NCBI GenBank assembly: GCA_016932755.1
Contig: JAFGCE010000067.1
Location: 1-5,985 of the forward strand
DNA from: Candidatus Woesearchaeota archaeon
GTDB lineage: Archaea > Nanobdellota > Nanobdellia > Woesearchaeales > JAGWAF01
Length of the DNA: 5,985 bases
Direction of reading: 5' to 3'
A program made the translations under genes and the position numbers. How positions within the stretch are numbered: position 1 is the first letter of the stretch; every line of letters begins with the position of its first letter. Of this stretch, positions 4,327 through 5,985 are shown piece after piece. Below the pieces are notes generated by a model. The model was not told the DNA's origin, searched no databases, and worked only from the letters and a program-made list of their open reading frames with translations.

Positions 4327-5985
4327 TTGAAAGAAAATAATGATGATAGTCCTGATGAGGAAGAGGTAACAATAGACCTGAGCAAGGTAAAGAGCTTTTT
4401 CAAAAAGGGTGAGCAAAAAGTGGAAGAAGAAGAGAAGAAAGTTGAGGAAGAAATAGAAAAAGAAGAAAGGAAAATAGAGAAACTGGAAGAGAAGAAAGAA
4501 AAAATAGAAGAAAAAGAGGAAGAGATTGAAGAAAGGATAGACGAGGAAAAAGAAAAGGAAAACGAGCTCAGGAAAAAAGAATCAGAGCTTAAGCAAAAAG
4601 AAAAAAGTGTAAAGCAGGAAAAAAATAAGATAAGGAAAAAAGAAGAAGGTATCAAATTTGACATAAAAAAGATAAAAAACATATTCAAAAAGAAGGAAAA
4701 TCTGGATGATGAAGACAAATCAAAACCAGAGCAAAAATCTTCAGTTAATCTCAAAAAGGTGTTGGCATTCATCAAGAAAAACAAGATATTCTTCCTTATT
4801 TTAATCCCGATATTTTTCAGCATTTATTTCAGGGCATATCCTGCTTCTCTTCCGATAACAGACGACTGGGCAAGGGAAACTGTCTACAGCAGTATACAGG
4901 GAAGCATTGGCGCACAAATCAACCAGCAATATCCTAACCTTCCTGACCAGCAAAAACAAGCCTTGATCCAGAAACAGTTTAACGAGATTATCAGCAGCGA
5001 AAACGAGGCTATTGAAAACCAGATAACACAGACTTCGGCTTATTTCAAAAGCAGGCTGCAGGATGAGGACGGCCAGACCTATTTGCTTGCAATTGACCCG
5101 TGGCTTTGGTATGGCTATGCAAGGAATTACATAAGAAATAGCCATTTTGGGAATATACTTGTCAACGGAACTGTTCCATGGTACACATTGAGGAATGGCA
5201 GAGAAGGGCAAATGGCTAACTTCCAATTTTTGCCGTTCTTGATAGCCTTAAACTACAAAATAATGAATATATTCACAGATACCTCTGTTATGGCAGCCAC
5301 TTTCTACATGCCTGTAATCTGCTTTGTTTTGGCATCAATCGCTGCATTTTTCATAGGCAAAAAAATCGGAGGTTATCCTGCTGCACTTGCTGCTTCAATA
5401 ATTATTGGAACGCATGCTGCTTTGCTTGGCAGGACTGCTGCAGGATTTGCTGATACCGACAATATTCTTATTCTTTTCTCTGTTTTGACTGTAATGTTTT
5501 TTGTCCTTGCGTTTGAAGAAAAAAACAGGAAAAAAGAATATTTGTGCCTCGGATTGGCAGGAATTTCAATGGGGCTGTATGCTTTGGGGCATGGTCAAAG
5601 CTGGTGGCACATATTTGATGTCATAGGCGGAGCTCTTGCATTGTATCTTATATGGCTTGTTTGGATTAACAGAAAAGAGCTGAACAAGGGAATCAAAGGA
5701 CTAGTAAAAATAGAAAGAATACAAAATTTGTTAAGGACTGGTATTGGATTTTTAGTTTCAACATGGGTTTTTGGAACTATAATCTTAACAATAACAGGGA
5801 TGAGCATAAAATCAAGCCTTATGACAATAATAAAAGACCCTATTACTCAGCCTTTGAGATATATGGGATTAAAACAGGTCGCAGTTAAAACAGTCTGGCC
5901 AAATGTTATGACAACTGTTGCTGAGCTTAACACAGGCTCATGGTCTACAGTTATCTCACAGATTGGGGGTAAGTTTTTGTTCTTC
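4327..5985 (+). CDS. aglB: AglB/STT3-type oligosaccharyltransferase, N-terminal 553 residues
   Basis: Catalytic subunit of archaeal N-glycosylation. It moves a lipid-linked oligosaccharide onto Asn of N-X-S/T sequons outside the cytoplasmic membrane. The reading frame is open from the TTG start to the right edge. Residues 1-138 are very acidic/basic and cytoplasmic, with a long heptad coil. The first membrane segment is about 154-168. An external loop begins with LPITDDWA (175-182) and ends at the catalytic-type DPWLWYGYARN (from D257). Further membrane segments lie near 300-316, 320-342, 346-361, 379-396, 404-421, 426-449 and 468-490. The second catalytic motif GRTAAGFADTD (368-378) has D376 and D378. 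The TIXE-type motif TVAE (530-533) follows. The C-terminal globular domain with the WWDYG signature would lie beyond the window. Unusual points are the TTG start, the N-terminal coil (AglB normally begins almost at the first membrane helix) and the long loop before DPW. The first in-frame ATG is codon 296, past D257, so it cannot be the true start. GTG at 4420 is the main alternative. Confidence 0.9.
   Translation, partial: MKENNDDSPDEEEVTIDLSKVKSFFKKGEQKVEEEEKKVEEEIEKEERKIEKLEEKKEKIEEKEEEIEERIDEEKEKENELRKKESELKQKEKSVKQEKNKIRKKEEGIKFDIKKIKNIFKKKENLDDEDKSKPEQKSSVNLKKVLAFIKKNKIFFLILIPIFFSIYFRAYPASLPITDDWARETVYSSIQGSIGAQINQQYPNLPDQQKQALIQKQFNEIISSENEAIENQITQTSAYFKSRLQDEDGQTYLLAIDPWLWYGYARNYIRNSHFGNILVNGTVPWYTLRNGREGQMANFQFLPFLIALNYKIMNIFTDTSVMAATFYMPVICFVLASIAAFFIGKKIGGYPAALAASIIIGTHAALLGRTAAGFADTDNILILFSVLTVMFFVLAFEEKNRKKEYLCLGLAGISMGLYALGHGQSWWHIFDVIGGALALYLIWLVWINRKELNKGIKGLVKIERIQNLLRTGIGFLVSTWVFGTIILTITGMSIKSSLMTIIKDPITQPLRYMGLKQVAVKTVWPNVMTTVAELNTGSWSTVISQIGGKFLFF

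Noticed and set aside
3736..4372. Minus-strand open frames antisense to the nucleotidyltransferase and its downstream spacer
   Set aside because: The sense strand encodes all the nucleotidyltransferase motifs. The antisense products are compositionally odd and lack initiation signals.
4411..4720. Purine-only tract as a DNA structural element (triplex or repeat expansion)
   Set aside because: The purine bias follows from Glu/Lys codons. The units are not identical tandem repeats at DNA level, and the protein heptad explains the pattern better.
4323..4823. Minus-strand 166-codon open frame, Ser/Phe-rich
   Set aside because: It is the complement of the purine-rich Glu/Lys coil of AglB. GAA/GAG/AAA codons read backwards as TTC/CTC/TTT and cannot easily make stops. 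The low-complexity product has no start signal.
4801..5226. Minus-strand 141-codon open frame
   Set aside because: It is antisense to the AglB loop and the DPW catalytic region. The AglB frame carries clear family motifs and this one carries none.
1..5985. CRISPR arrays, tRNA or rRNA genes, insertion sequences, toxin-antitoxin pairs
   Set aside because: No regularly spaced repeats, cloverleaf, rRNA-like or transposase sequence was seen on either strand. All spacers are under 150 bp.

Overview
The window looks like part of an archaeal genome, most likely from the DPANN radiation (Woesearchaeota- or Pacearchaeota-like). The evidence is an AglB/STT3-type oligosaccharyltransferase, a geranylgeranyl-reductase-family flavoprotein, archaeal BRE/TATA promoters about 26-28 nt ahead of leaderless start codons, AT-rich spacers, and frequent AGA/AGG (Arg) and ATA (Ile) codons. 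The lineage is inferred from sequence style; the archaeal assignment is firmer.

Left half (1-2376, minus strand): three genes for exported proteins are read right to left. They are a 366-residue putative lipoprotein whose body resembles a beta-barrel, a 336-residue putative lipoprotein of unknown function, and the first 34 residues of a signal-peptide protein that runs off the left edge. Each has its own TATA-like element. Both lipoprotein genes have a leader with a GGGGGT ribosome-binding site; the edge gene appears nearly leaderless.

Centre (2377-2521): a 145-bp divergent control region holds back-to-back promoters, a 10-bp-phased direct repeat, an inverted repeat and three TTGGTG copies.

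Right half (2522-5985, plus strand): three housekeeping or envelope genes are read left to right. They are a geranylgeranyl-reductase-like FAD enzyme (archaeal lipid saturation), a short sugar-1-phosphate nucleotidyltransferase (activated-sugar supply), and the first 553 residues of an AglB-type oligosaccharyltransferase. The AglB gene starts at TTG behind a strong GGAGG site. Its first in-frame ATG lies past the first catalytic motif, so ATG-only gene calling would miss or truncate it.

Taken together the window is about the cell surface: membrane lipid, glycan precursor, N-glycosylation and exported proteins that could be glycosylated. The two most interesting points are the N-terminus of AglB, which has a cytoplasmic heptad coil of about 100 residues in one register and three copies of a 14-residue basic amphipathic motif, and the barrel-like putative lipoprotein in an apparent archaeon. 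No RNA genes, CRISPR arrays, insertion sequences or integration sites were seen. There is no gene-free stretch over 300 bases.
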